NCBI GenBank assembly: GCA_934446285.1 | Contig: CAKSEI010000011.1 | Coordinates: 1-19,852 of the forward strand | Source of the DNA: an uncultured Eubacteriales bacterium | Lineage (GTDB): Bacteria; Bacillota; Clostridia; Oscillospirales; CAG-272 | Length of the DNA: 19,852 bases | Reading direction: 5' to 3' | Translations under genes and position numbers: made by a program | The notes under the pieces: generated by a model | Seen by the model: only the letters and a program-made list of their open reading frames with translations | Told to the model about the DNA's origin: nothing | Databases searched by the model: none | Shown here: positions 7,654-15,997 of the stretch, in pieces | Layout: the number at the start of each line of letters is the position of its first letter | Numbering within the stretch: the stretch's first letter is position 1

Positions 7654-8562
7654 TTATTTTGTCTCAAAAGCCTTTTTGCCCTTAAGCATTATCCATATGT
7701 TCGTGGAAAGGAAGACGGATGAATAGAGACCCGCAATGACACCGACGATTATCGGCAGCGAGAACTGCTTTATCGACGTAGGACCGAGCAGGCAGATAAG
7801 CCCGATGGTGAAGAGCGTCGTGAGTGTCGTATTTATGCTGCGCGTGACGGTCTGATTTACCGCGAGGTTAGCGCTCTCCGCGAACGACATTTTCTTATTG
7901 CCCTTGACGTTCTCACGTACACGGTCAAAGATTATGATGGTCGCATTGATGGAGTAACCGACTATCGTCAGCACCGCCGCAATCATATTCGAATCCATGG
8001 GTATGCCGAGCATAGTGTATGCCGAGAGCATGATAAGTACGTCATGTATAAGGCATATGACAGCCGCAATGCCCGAGCGCCAGTTGAATCGGAACATGAT
8101 GTATAAGAGCATGAGCGCAACGGCAATCAGTATACCCTTAACAGCCTTGTCCTTAAGGTCGCGGCTGACCGAACCGGAGGTCGACGAATACTCGCACTCG
8201 TCGTCATTTATCGTATACTTCTCCGCGACGGCTTTCTTTATTTTATCCTGCTGTTCTGCGGTGAGTACGGTCCCGTTATTCACGGTAACAGAGCCGTCCT
8301 CGGAATTTTTAACGACGTCCGCGTCGTTTATCCCCTCGGCGGTATAGATTGCCTTGATATCCGAGAGAACGGAGTCGTTTACCGCGACGGCCTTGTCCCC
8401 GTCGTTCTTTTCGCGCAGGACGAACGACATCTGCGTTCCTCCCGTAAAATCTCTGCCGAGGTTAAACCCGCGAACAAAGAATGATACAACGCCCGCTAAA
8501 ATCACGACTATTGAAATCGCAAAGAAAATCATGCGGCGTCCGACAAAATCAAAATTTTTCAT
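7654..8562 (-). CDS. secF: Protein translocase subunit SecF
   Basis: SecF is the smaller partner of SecD in the membrane complex that uses the ion gradient to help Sec-exported proteins leave the translocon. The 302 residues show a first transmembrane helix (about 11-30), the signature FNLGRDFTGGTQMSF (33-47), and an extracytoplasmic domain (about 50-140). A five-helix membrane bundle follows, containing VGYSINATIIIFDRVREN and MFRFNWRSGIAAVICLIHDV, both typical of SecF. The start overlaps the secD stop as ATGA, with a GGAGG site inside secD, so the two are coupled. Confidence 0.96.
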   Translation of the reverse strand: MKNFDFVGRRMIFFAISIVVILAGVVSFFVRGFNLGRDFTGGTQMSFVLREKNDGDKAVAVNDSVLSDIKAIYTAEGINDADVVKNSEDGSVTVNNGTVLTAEQQDKIKKAVAEKYTINDDECEYSSTSGSVSRDLKDKAVKGILIAVALMLLYIMFRFNWRSGIAAVICLIHDVLIMLSAYTMLGIPMDSNMIAAVLTIVGYSINATIIIFDRVRENVKGNKKMSFAESANLAVNQTVTRSINTTLTTLFTIGLICLLGPTSIKQFSLPIIVGVIAGLYSSVFLSTNIWIMLKGKKAFETK

Positions 8563-9869
8563 TTGCTCTCTGCCTCCTTTACCTTAGCTCCGTAGAGTGA
8601 GGGAGAGGTCACTCCCATGCCGACAAGGCGCTTGATAAAGAACCTCGTTACCAATATAGCCGTGATAAGCGAGATTGCAACGCCGATACCGAGAGTAAGG
8701 GCAAATCCGCGAACCGAGCCCGTACCGAAGAAATAGAGCACGAAAGCAGCTATAAGCGTGGTAATATTTGAGTCGATGACGGCAGCCATGGCATTCTTAA
8801 AGCCCGACTTTATCGCGCCGGCAGCGCTCTTGCCCGCTCTCAGTTCCTCCTTGATACGCTCGAATATGACTACATTCGCGTCGACTGCCATACCGACGGC
8901 GAGCACGATACCCGCGATACCCGCAAGCGACAGGTTAACATTAAAGAGTCGGATGGCATATCCCGTGAAGCCCATATAAGCGAGCAGCGAGAGGTCAGCC
9001 ATGAGTCCGGGCAGACGGTATATAACAGCCATGAATATCATGACGAGCAGTACGCCGATGCCGCCCGCGATAAGGCACTTCTCAAGCGCGTCTGCACCGA
9101 GGGTCGCCTGAACACCCGAGAAATCGGCTACGTTAAGGCCGAAAGGAAGTGCGCCCGCGTTTATAACGCTCGCATAGTAGTTAGCGGTCTTTTCATCGAA
9201 CTGACCCGTGATTACCACATCGCTCGTGTTGAGCTTCTGCGAAACGCTCGGGGAGGTAACAGTCTCACCGTCAAGCTTTATGGATATAGTCTTCTCGGAC
9301 GAATAGCCCGCGATAGCGGCGGTGGCTTCGGAGAATTTCGTTACCGCATCGTCATTGAGAGAGAGGGAAACATACCATTGGCTGTAGCCCTGACCCGTTG
9401 CGTCGCCGTACACGGCCTGTGCGCTCTTGACGTCAGCACCCGTGAGGATACTCTCGATGTTATTTGCCTTCTGATAAGTCTCGTTCTCAAAGGTCAGCTC
9501 TGCGGTCGCCCCCATCTGGTCGACCGTATCCTGCTCCGGCACTGCGCCCGGAATTTCGACTATTATCTGGCAGGGGATGACCGAGCTTGACTCCGAGTGA
9601 ACGGTCGCCTCGGAGTAACCGAGGTTGTCGAGTCTCACCTGCAGGCGCGCAATCGCCGCGTCAATCTCGCCGTCCGTCGGCTCGTAATCGTCCGTCGGTG
9701 TGTAAACTATCCTTGCCCCGCCCGCGATATCAAGACCGAGGGTGACTGCATCCTTGTCGAAGCAGCCGTCATATACCTCACCCAGCCCGAAAGCCGCAGT
9801 GTATACAAGACCCGCAATTATGATAACGGCAAGAACGAAAGCAACGATGTTTTGTCCTTTTGTTTTCAT
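8559..9869 (-). CDS. secD: Protein translocase subunit SecD
   Basis: SecD forms the SecDF export motor with SecF. The 436 residues contain an N-terminal membrane helix (about 8-28) and the signature LGLDIAGGARIVY (44-56). The extracytoplasmic P1 region follows (SEATVHSESSSVIPCQIIVEIPG, then FGLNVADFSGVQATLG). The C-terminal RND-type membrane bundle includes AGIVLAVGMAVDANVVIFERIKEEL, the conserved helix-4 region. Length is typical of Clostridial SecD, shorter than the E. coli protein. The ATG at 9869 has an AGAGGT site directly upstream. It follows the small hypothetical gene by about 50 bases in the same direction. Confidence 0.95.
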   Translation of the reverse strand: MKTKGQNIVAFVLAVIIIAGLVYTAAFGLGEVYDGCFDKDAVTLGLDIAGGARIVYTPTDDYEPTDGEIDAAIARLQVRLDNLGYSEATVHSESSSVIPCQIIVEIPGAVPEQDTVDQMGATAELTFENETYQKANNIESILTGADVKSAQAVYGDATGQGYSQWYVSLSLNDDAVTKFSEATAAIAGYSSEKTISIKLDGETVTSPSVSQKLNTSDVVITGQFDEKTANYYASVINAGALPFGLNVADFSGVQATLGADALEKCLIAGGIGVLLVMIFMAVIYRLPGLMADLSLLAYMGFTGYAIRLFNVNLSLAGIAGIVLAVGMAVDANVVIFERIKEELRAGKSAAGAIKSGFKNAMAAVIDSNITTLIAAFVLYFFGTGSVRGFALTLGIGVAISLITAILVTRFFIKRLVGMGVTSPSLYGAKVKEAESK

Positions 9870-9922
9870 TTTTTACCTCTGTATATTATAGTTTTTTTAT
9901 GTCTTATAAAGGATAAGGGATA

Positions 9923-10258
9923 TCACAGCCCGTCGGGGTCGCCCGCAGTCATGCGGCAAAGCAGGCAGAAGAGCCGTTTGCACGCGTGGACGCCCATGTC
10001 GTGCGCAGTGCTCCTCATACCGACGGAGAAATCCTGTGCACCGGACGCCCCGTATAATGCCGCGCACTCCGTGCTTTGCATACCCGCGGCATCGGGCAGT
10101 TCGCACTTAACGGAGGGAGCGCACATGACGGGCGCGCCCGCGCTCACGGCGGTCGACGTCTCCGCTCCGTGCCTCTCGCCCGCTCCCGTACAAAATGCGA
10201 GACAGCCGAGCGTCAGGACGCACGCAAGCAGCGCACAGAAAAAACGAACGGGTTTCAT
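9923..10258 (-). CDS. Small Cys-rich secreted hypothetical protein
   Basis: I do not recognise this 111-residue protein. It begins MKPVRF and continues with a hydrophobic segment (about residues 6-23, ALLACVLTLGCLAFC), which looks like a signal peptide, possibly with a weak lipobox at LTLGC. It has ten cysteines: 8, 13, 19, 23, 46, 52, 65, 93, 98, 101. Several lie outside the putative signal peptide. The ATG at 10258 begins one base after the aminotransferase stop, and the frame fills most of the gap before secD. Base composition resembles its neighbours. The ribosome site is weak (GGGTAA). It could be a real envelope or secreted protein of this operon, or a chance open frame in GC-rich DNA. 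Confidence 0.45.
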   Translation of the reverse strand: MKPVRFFCALLACVLTLGCLAFCTGAGERHGAETSTAVSAGAPVMCAPSVKCELPDAAGMQSTECAALYGASGAQDFSVGMRSTAHDMGVHACKRLFCLLCRMTAGDPDGL

Positions 10259-10259
10259 T

Positions 10260-11549
10260 TTATTTACCCGCGGCATCGAGCAGCTTAGTAATGCAGGCGA
10301 GCCTTACGCAAAGGCAGAGTATATTCACGGCGAGGGTAAGATTTTCCTCGGTCGGATATGTAGGAGCGATACGCAGGTTTCTGTCGCGCGGGTCAATACC
10401 GTAAGGGAATGTCGCACCGACGGTCGTCAGCTTAACTCCCGCGCCGTCCGCGAGGTCAAAGACCTTTGTGGCGCAGCCGTCAAGGACATTGAGGGATATA
10501 AAGTACCCTCCGCGCGGTTTCGTCCAATCGGCAATGCCGAGCCCGCCCAGCTCACGCTCAAAGGCATCTAAAACTATCTCGAACTTCGGCCTGATAAGCT
10601 CCGCGTGCTTTTTCATATGGGCTCTTACGCCGTCCGCGTCGCGGAAGAACTTTACGTGTCTCATCATATTGAGCTTGTCCGCGCCTATGGTCTGTACGGA
10701 GAGAATGCTCTTTATCTGATTTATATTATTCGTGCTCGCCGCCATCACGGCAACGCCCGAGCCGGGGAATGTTATCTTCGACGTTGATGCAAAAATAAAT
10801 ACCTTGTCTGCATTGCCCGCAAGCTCCGCTTCGTTGAAGAGATTGAGCAATTTGTCGTCCTCGTCGTAGAGCGAGTGAACCATATATGCGTTGTCCCAGA
10901 ATATTCTGAAGTCGGGGGCTGCGGTCTTAAGTCTCGCGAAACGGCGTACCGTCTCGTCGGAGTAGGTGATTCCCTCGGGGTTTGAGTACTTCGGCACGCA
11001 CCATACGCCCTTTATCGAGCTGTCGGAGGCGGCGAGGCGCTCTATCATATCCATATCCGGTCCTGTCGGGGTCATGGGCACGTTTATCATCTCTATGCCG
11101 AGCGACTCGCATATGGCAAAGTGCCTGTCATAGCCGGGGCAGGGGCAGAGAAATCTGACCTTCTCCTCCCTGCACCACGGGCGGGGCGAGCCGTAAACGC
11201 CGTAAAGCATCGCGCGCGCCATCGTGTCGTACATTATATTTAAGGAAGAGTTTCCGAGAACTATTATATTTCCCGGCTGTATTGACATAAGGTCGGCGAA
11301 AATTCTCTTCGCCTCGGGAATTCCGTCGAGCAGCCCGTAGTTGCGGCAGTCTATGCCCGCCTCGGAGATACAGTCCTCGGGTGTGTTTATCACCCCGAGC
11401 ATCTCCTGCGAGAGGTCAATCTGCGCTGTGTCCGGCTTGCCGCGCGACATATCGAGGGCAAGCCCCTTGTCAACGTATTTTCTGTATTGCTTTATTACCT
11501 TTGCCTGCTCCTCGCGCAGGGCATCGTATGACATTTCGGTATATTTCAT
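10260..11549 (-). CDS. PLP-dependent aminotransferase, aspartate aminotransferase subgroup If-like
   Basis: A 429-residue fold-type I PLP enzyme resembling the MocR-like/subgroup If aspartate aminotransferases, which move the amino group between aspartate and 2-oxoglutarate. Visible parts are LDMSRGKPD (32-40), the cofactor loop LGNSSLNIMYD (98-108), CPCPGYDRHFA (135-145), VPKYSNPEG (185-193) and WDNAYMVH (218-225; Asp219 for the PLP nitrogen). The Schiff-base lysine is Lys258 in STSKITFPGSG, and LRIAPTYPT near the C-terminus carries the carboxylate-binding Arg. The start at 11549 has a GGAG site 9 bases upstream and follows asnS by only 2 bases. The exact substrate is inferred. Pairing with asparaginyl-tRNA synthetase hints at aspartate metabolism. 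Confidence 0.87.
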   Translation of the reverse strand: MKYTEMSYDALREEQAKVIKQYRKYVDKGLALDMSRGKPDTAQIDLSQEMLGVINTPEDCISEAGIDCRNYGLLDGIPEAKRIFADLMSIQPGNIIVLGNSSLNIMYDTMARAMLYGVYGSPRPWCREEKVRFLCPCPGYDRHFAICESLGIEMINVPMTPTGPDMDMIERLAASDSSIKGVWCVPKYSNPEGITYSDETVRRFARLKTAAPDFRIFWDNAYMVHSLYDEDDKLLNLFNEAELAGNADKVFIFASTSKITFPGSGVAVMAASTNNINQIKSILSVQTIGADKLNMMRHVKFFRDADGVRAHMKKHAELIRPKFEIVLDAFERELGGLGIADWTKPRGGYFISLNVLDGCATKVFDLADGAGVKLTTVGATFPYGIDPRDRNLRIAPTYPTEENLTLAVNILCLCVRLACITKLLDAAGK

Positions 11550-11551
11550 GA

Positions 11552-12952
11552 TTAAAACTCCGCATTTCCCGCGGTTCTCGGGTAAGCCTCGACATCGCGT
11601 ATATTCGTCATGCCCGTAACATACATGACAAGTCTCTCAAATCCGAGTCCGAAGCCGGCGTGCTTTGTGCCGCCGTACTTACGCAGCTCGGTGTAAAATT
11701 CGTATGAAGCGGGATCGAGCCCGAAGCGCGCATACGCCTCCTCGAGTCTGTCGATTCTCTCCTCCCTCTGCGAGCCGCCGATAAGCTCTCCGACTCCGGG
11801 AACAAGCAGGTCGACCGCAGCTACGGTCTTACCGTCGTCATTCTGACGCATGTAGAAAGCCTTTATCTCTTTCGGCCAATCCGTGACGAATACGGGTCGT
11901 CCGAACACCTTCTCGGTAAGATATCTCTCGTGCTCGGTCGCAAGGTCGCAGCCCCAGCCGACCGGATATTCAAATTTTTCTCCGCTGCCCTCGAGCAGCT
12001 CCATCGCGTGTGCATAGGTGCAGCGTGCAAAGTCGCTGTCGACTATTCCCTGCAGTCTTTCGATAAGCCCCTTGTCTATCATGGAGTCAAAGAACTCAAG
12101 CTCGGCGCGGCAGGTCTTGAAGAGGTGACGAATGATATGCTTGAGCATATCCTCCGCTACGCACATATCGTCCTCGAGGTCGGCGAAAGCCATCTCAGGC
12201 TCAATCATCCAGAATTCAGCCGCATGTCTCGGCGTATTTGAATTCTCCGCGCGGAACGTCGGACCGAACGTGTATATATTAGCAAAAGCCATGGCGAAGG
12301 TCTCGCCCGCGAGCTGACCCGAGACGGTGAGCATTGCGCTCTTGCCGAAGAAGTCCTTTGAATAATCGACCTCTCCGTCCTCGGTAAGCGGCACATTCGC
12401 GGGGTCTATGGTCGTCACGCGGAACATCTCGCCCGCACCCTCGCAGTCGCTCGTCGTGATTATCGGCGTGTGCGCGTAGACAAATCCGCGCGAATGGAAA
12501 AACTCATGTATCGCGAAAGCGCATTCGCTGCGCACGCGGAAAACGGCATTGAACGTATTTGTACGCATACGCAGATGAGGAATCGTGCGCAGGTACTCAA
12601 AAGAATGACGCTTCTTCTGCAGCGGATAGTCCGGGGAGCTTTCGCCCTCGACCTCTACCTTGCAGGCGTGTATTTCAAAAGGCTGCTTTGCCTCGGGTGT
12701 GAGGACGAGCGTCCCCGTGCACACGAGCGCCGCACCGACATTCTGCGAGGAAATTTCTTCATAATTATTTATATTATCCGCCTCACACACGACCTGCAGC
12801 GTCTTAAAGCAGCTGCCGTCATTCAGTGACAAAAAGCCGAATTTATTGCTTGCCCTGACAGAGCGCAGCCATCCGGCAACGGTTATCTCGCACCCCGAGT
12901 ATTTCTCCGGCTCGGCATACAGTTTTGCGATTTCTGTTCTTTTCATGTTCAT
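11552..12952 (-). CDS. asnS: Asparagine--tRNA ligase
   Basis: This class IIb aminoacyl-tRNA synthetase charges tRNA-Asn with asparagine in the cytoplasm. The 466 residues hold an N-terminal OB-fold anticodon-binding domain (ITVAGWLRSVRASNKFGFLSLNDGS, about 23-47) and motif 1 around RVRSECAFAIHEFFHSRGF. Motif 2 begins PTFRAENSNTPRHAAEFWM (231-249). Motif 3 GFGLGFERLVMYVTG lies at 433-447. The HAAEFWMIEPE form of motif 2 and the NIRDVEAYPRT tail fit AsnRS rather than AspRS. Two in-frame ATGs compete: 12952 is very close to the GAAGG site, while 12946 has better spacing (about 9 bases). It is the first gene of its operon. Confidence 0.96.
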   Translation of the reverse strand: MNMKRTEIAKLYAEPEKYSGCEITVAGWLRSVRASNKFGFLSLNDGSCFKTLQVVCEADNINNYEEISSQNVGAALVCTGTLVLTPEAKQPFEIHACKVEVEGESSPDYPLQKKRHSFEYLRTIPHLRMRTNTFNAVFRVRSECAFAIHEFFHSRGFVYAHTPIITTSDCEGAGEMFRVTTIDPANVPLTEDGEVDYSKDFFGKSAMLTVSGQLAGETFAMAFANIYTFGPTFRAENSNTPRHAAEFWMIEPEMAFADLEDDMCVAEDMLKHIIRHLFKTCRAELEFFDSMIDKGLIERLQGIVDSDFARCTYAHAMELLEGSGEKFEYPVGWGCDLATEHERYLTEKVFGRPVFVTDWPKEIKAFYMRQNDDGKTVAAVDLLVPGVGELIGGSQREERIDRLEEAYARFGLDPASYEFYTELRKYGGTKHAGFGLGFERLVMYVTGMTNIRDVEAYPRTAGNAEF

Positions 12953-12981
12953 CGCCCTTCCGAAAAATAAATATACACTTT

Positions 12982-13010
12982 ATTATACTATACCCGCGCC
13001 GTCTTTTCAA
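12982..13010 (-). promoter_or_regulatory. Sigma-A promoter of the asnS operon
   Basis: The minus strand reads TTGAAA (13010-13005), a 17-base spacer, then TATAAT (12987-12982), about 30 bases before the asnS ATG. It is near consensus and directly follows the terminators of the upstream peptide locus. Confidence 0.88.
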
Positions 13011-13040
13011 GTATTTTCCGTCAAAAGGCGTTCAAAAATG

Positions 13041-13092
13041 CGAGCTTTCCCGAAAAAGGCTCGTGCCGCTTTCCCCAGCGGGAAAGCGGCAC
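13041..13092 (-). terminator. Tandem intrinsic terminators ending the peptide locus
   Basis: Two hairpins lie back to back after the last gene of the peptide locus. The first is a perfect 13-bp stem (13063-13075 with 13080-13092, 4-base loop), followed on the minus strand by GAGCCTTTTTC. The second is a shorter stem (13041-13045 with 13059-13063, extendable by a G-U pair and two A-U pairs), followed by CATTTTTG. Together they separate this operon from the asnS promoter. Confidence 0.85.
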
Positions 13093-13096
13093 TTAT

Positions 13097-13960
13097 TCAG
13101 AATATTTCTTTTATCATCCGCTCGAGTCCGCGCACATTTTCCTCAAGATTTTCATAATCGTTCGGAATAAATGCGTCATAAAGCTTAACGGACGGGCAGG
13201 CGGGTGCGTCGAGCCATTTTCTCAAGAGCTCTCGCGGGAAGTACGATATACCTATCGTATTATTGAGAAAGCTCATCCGCCTTACCGTCTCGCCTGTCAC
13301 CTCGCGTAGGTCGGGCGTCCCGCTTGTTCTCCTGAGCACGAGCACAGCGGCGATATCCCGGCTCTCCTCCTCACCGTCAAATACTCCGTATCTTTTTCCC
13401 ACCGCATTAAAGCAGTCGGTCAGCATTATCGCATTCTTTCGGGAAAATTTCACCGTGCTTTCTGTCATCTTTATGAGATTGTGCGGTTTATATCCCCTGC
13501 CGTCGTCGGAAATCAGAAGTGAGTCGTCCGAGAAGAGTCTGAAGTCTCCGCCGTCAAGGATTGAGGTCACTGTGCTTTTGCCCACGCCCTTTTCTCCCGC
13601 AAGGCATATGAGCTTCTCTTTGTACGTCATGGCGCAGCAATGCAGAAGTCTCAGGGAACGCACGGCGAAAAAGATTGAAAACGGGATATTAAAAAGCGTT
13701 GAGAAAAATCCGTTATAATCCTCCGCCGTGCATTCCATCAAGCCTCTCTCCGGAAAAATCCGATAGTCGGCGAGCATCCCGAGATTTACGCGGTATACGC
13801 CGTCGTCCTCGAGGACGCGTATATCATAGGACTTTTGCACCGCGCCGTACTCTACGCGTATGGATAAATCCTCGGGCGCAGCGTCGGTCTCCGCGAGCAG
13901 CGTCAGCGGGACATTCGTCTTAACGGTAAGCCCGTATATGCGGTAATAATATTCTTCCAT
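13097..13960 (-). CDS. HPr-kinase-like P-loop protein 1
   Basis: A 287-residue soluble protein resembling the HPr kinase/phosphorylase C-terminal fold, of the kind found in RiPP gene clusters. It shows the LLHCCAM block (about 105-111), which takes the place of the LHaSav motif common in these proteins. The Walker A loop is GEKGVGKST (122-130), and RLFSDDSLLI (141-150) matches the family acidic motif. Residues 1-100 form a beta-rich N-terminal region. Relatives in lasso-peptide loci phosphorylate the precursor; that role here is inferred. The start at 13960 lies one base after the ABC transporter stop, so translation is probably coupled. It is the last gene of the operon. A second, divergent copy is encoded at 18865-19767. 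Confidence 0.75.
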   Translation of the reverse strand: MEEYYYRIYGLTVKTNVPLTLLAETDAAPEDLSIRVEYGAVQKSYDIRVLEDDGVYRVNLGMLADYRIFPERGLMECTAEDYNGFFSTLFNIPFSIFFAVRSLRLLHCCAMTYKEKLICLAGEKGVGKSTVTSILDGGDFRLFSDDSLLISDDGRGYKPHNLIKMTESTVKFSRKNAIMLTDCFNAVGKRYGVFDGEEESRDIAAVLVLRRTSGTPDLREVTGETVRRMSFLNNTIGISYFPRELLRKWLDAPACPSVKLYDAFIPNDYENLEENVRGLERMIKEIF

Positions 13961-13961
13961 A

Positions 13962-15749
13962 TTATTTGTAATGCTTCGCCTGTACCTCGTACATCTCGGC
14001 ATAGCGGCTGTTGCTCTTCATCAGCGCGTCGTGCGAGTCAAAGCCCGAGACGGTATTTCCGTCGATGAAGATAACTTTATCGGCGTACTTCGCGGCTGAC
14101 AGTCTGTGGGAGATGTAGAATACCGTCCTGCCCTGCGCCGCCTTACGGAATGCGCTGAGCAGCTGATCCTCGGCAAAGGCATCGAGCGCGCTCGACGGCT
14201 CGTCGAGAATAAATATCGGGGTGTTGCGGTAAAGAGCCTTGGCAAGGGCGACCTTCTGCAATTCGCCTCCCGAGAGATAAACGCCGTCCTCGTCAAACGA
14301 TTTACCGAGGCATGTATTTACTCCTTTCGGCAGGCTCTCAATCTTCTCGTAAACCCCCGCCTTTTCGAGGCAGTCGCGTATCTTCTCCGCGTTTTCCTCG
14401 TCGCCCGCCTTGTAGTCATCCATGGCGACATTTTCCGCTACCGAGTAGTCGTATATTTTATAGTCCTGGAAAACGCAGCTGAAGAGCGCGCGGTAATCCT
14501 TATAGTAGTAGTCCCTTATGTCATTCCCGTCGAGGGCAATGCTGCCGGATATAGGGTCGTAAAGTCTGCATAACAGGTTCGCGAATGTACTCTTGCCCGC
14601 TCCGTTCGCACCCACTATGACATAAAATTTATTAAGCTCAAGGTGTAGATTTACATCGCGCAGCACCATATAGTCGCTGCCGGGATATGAGAACGACAGA
14701 TTTCTTATATCCATAGCGGACATACCGACGATTCCGGGCAGACGCGTCTTGCTCCCGTCCTCGACCGCGATGACATTCTCAAGCTCCATATATTTTTTGA
14801 AAGACTCAATATATATCGCGTTGTCGCCTATTTCCATTACGGTGCTTATAATATCGGTAACAGATGATGAAAATGTACGTATCGCCGAAAAGAACATAGT
14901 AAAGTCAGCATACGTCATGCCTCCGAATACCATCTGCCATGCGAGATAAATATACAGCACAGCCTCCTCGATATTATTCATAAGTCCGTCGAAAAATCCG
15001 TAAAATCCGTTCGCAATCGTTGCACCGCGCCACATTTTTTCTTTCTTTTCGCATACGGCTTTATATTTACGGATAACCCACGGATAGGCGTTATTTATTC
15101 TCATCTCGCTTGCATAGCCGTGGTCGAAGAGAAGTCCCATGCAGTATACACTCTCTTTATTCGTCCGCGCGTCCTCTTTCCACGTCCGATAAAGGCGCAG
15201 CTTGCTCACGACGGTAGTCGATATTCTTATAGCAGCTATTATGAGGACAATGACTATAATATAAGCCTCGACCGATGAGAGCACGGCTATGAGGGAGAAA
15301 ATCGTCAGAAATTTTGAGAAAAGCGAGAAAGCCGAATCAAGCACAATATTGCATCTGTTTGATTGGGTCGCACCCCTCGCCTCCTGATACAGCGTGCGCA
15401 CATCGGGAGAGTCATAGATCGCCATATCGAGAGTACAGGTTTTTTCAAATGTCTCAAACCACATATTCACCTTTATACGTGAATAAACTGACATGGTAGA
15501 TGTATCTATAACCCTATTGAAAATAAGTATCGCCAGCTGAGCGCCTATTATTGCGGCTATATATTTTAACGACATAGGGAAGTCAAGATCGGTCAGGCTC
15601 TGAACAAATTGTCTCGACAGATAAACGGTAAGAGTAGGAGCAAGTCCGGCGACAACAGCGCTCAAAAAGGTCGTAAAAAAGAGCATCTTGCTGCACCGCC
15701 ACATTCTTGCTATCATATATTTTTGCACAGAAAGTATTCTCTTTAGCAT
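13962..15749 (-). CDS. ABC half-transporter (membrane + ATPase domains)
   Basis: A 595-residue type IV (exporter) half-transporter. About six membrane helices occupy residues 15-310. The ATPase domain has Walker A GANGAGKST (380-388), Q-loop FQDYKIYD, signature LSGGE (492-496), Walker B/D-loop FILDEPSSALD (513-523) and switch histidine SHRLS. It has no N-terminal C39 peptidase, so it cannot by itself remove a leader. I start it at 15749, where a GAGGA site precedes the ATG. A longer frame would overlap the peptide gene out of register. It follows the 44-residue peptide gene by 85 bases and probably exports the mature peptide, perhaps as a heterodimer with the half-transporter whose tail is encoded at 19757-19852. 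Confidence 0.9.
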   Translation of the reverse strand: MLKRILSVQKYMIARMWRCSKMLFFTTFLSAVVAGLAPTLTVYLSRQFVQSLTDLDFPMSLKYIAAIIGAQLAILIFNRVIDTSTMSVYSRIKVNMWFETFEKTCTLDMAIYDSPDVRTLYQEARGATQSNRCNIVLDSAFSLFSKFLTIFSLIAVLSSVEAYIIVIVLIIAAIRISTTVVSKLRLYRTWKEDARTNKESVYCMGLLFDHGYASEMRINNAYPWVIRKYKAVCEKKEKMWRGATIANGFYGFFDGLMNNIEEAVLYIYLAWQMVFGGMTYADFTMFFSAIRTFSSSVTDIISTVMEIGDNAIYIESFKKYMELENVIAVEDGSKTRLPGIVGMSAMDIRNLSFSYPGSDYMVLRDVNLHLELNKFYVIVGANGAGKSTFANLLCRLYDPISGSIALDGNDIRDYYYKDYRALFSCVFQDYKIYDYSVAENVAMDDYKAGDEENAEKIRDCLEKAGVYEKIESLPKGVNTCLGKSFDEDGVYLSGGELQKVALAKALYRNTPIFILDEPSSALDAFAEDQLLSAFRKAAQGRTVFYISHRLSAAKYADKVIFIDGNTVSGFDSHDALMKSNSRYAEMYEVQAKHYK

Positions 15750-15794
15750 TGTTTTCCTCACTTTGATACAGAATAGTTTGTTATCTTCAGGATG

Positions 15795-15822
15795 TGCAGC
15801 AGGAGTTTGCACTCCTGCTGCA
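15795..15822 (-). other. Stem-loop between the peptide gene and the ABC gene
   Basis: A perfect 12-bp stem (15795-15806 with 15811-15822) with a 4-base loop begins 12 bases after the peptide stop codon. On the minus strand it is followed by CACATCCTGAAG, with no T-run. It resembles the stabilising or partial read-through structures found after precursor genes in peptide operons, which leave more precursor than transporter mRNA. The function is inferred. Confidence 0.75.
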
Positions 15823-15834
15823 TTTGCGGATGGG

Positions 15835-15969
15835 TTAGCTGCATCTGCAGTTGCAATCTCTGCCGCCGGGTTGACCATGCTCGCCGTTCTTGCAATCGCA
15901 GTTACAGTTTGAGCCGCCGGCTGCTGCGGAAACAGCATAAGTCCCTACAACATCATGTAACAGTTCCAT
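15835..15969 (-). CDS. RiPP precursor candidate with twin CxCxC core
   Basis: A 44-residue peptide gene between the radical SAM gene and the transporter gene. Residues 1-20 look like a short leader (MELLHDVV...) ending AAAGGS, where Gly-Gly is a plausible cleavage signal. The core has NCNCDC at 21-26, a polar Gly-rich linker KNGEHGQPGGRD at 27-38, then CNCRCS at 39-44. All six cysteines (22, 24, 26, 39, 41, 43) fall in the two near-symmetric clusters. The ATG follows a strong AAAGGAG site (15977-15983) by 7 bases, the best in this locus, as expected for an abundant precursor. The adjacent SPASM enzyme suggests thioether or other Cys-based crosslinks; that is inferred. A small Cys-cluster metal-binding peptide is the alternative. 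I do not recognise a named family. Confidence 0.82.
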   Translation of the reverse strand: MELLHDVVGTYAVSAAAGGSNCNCDCKNGEHGQPGGRDCNCRCS

Positions 15970-15997
15970 GTATAATCTCCTTTCCAAGGCGCTGCTT

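Noticed and set aside
9885..9890. TATAAT box just upstream of secD
   Set aside because: Transcription from it would begin inside the secD ribosome site, and no matching -35 box lies 16-18 bases upstream.
15758..15823. 21-codon frame (MQQECKLLLH...) between the precursor and ABC genes as a second peptide
   Set aside because: It has no ribosome site, and most of its start lies within the 12-bp stem-loop. Its content is explained by that structure.
15750..15938. Longer N-terminus of the ABC transporter starting at 15938
   Set aside because: It overlaps the Cys-rich peptide gene out of frame, its composition is atypical for a membrane protein start, and the ATG at 15749 has a proper GAGGA site.
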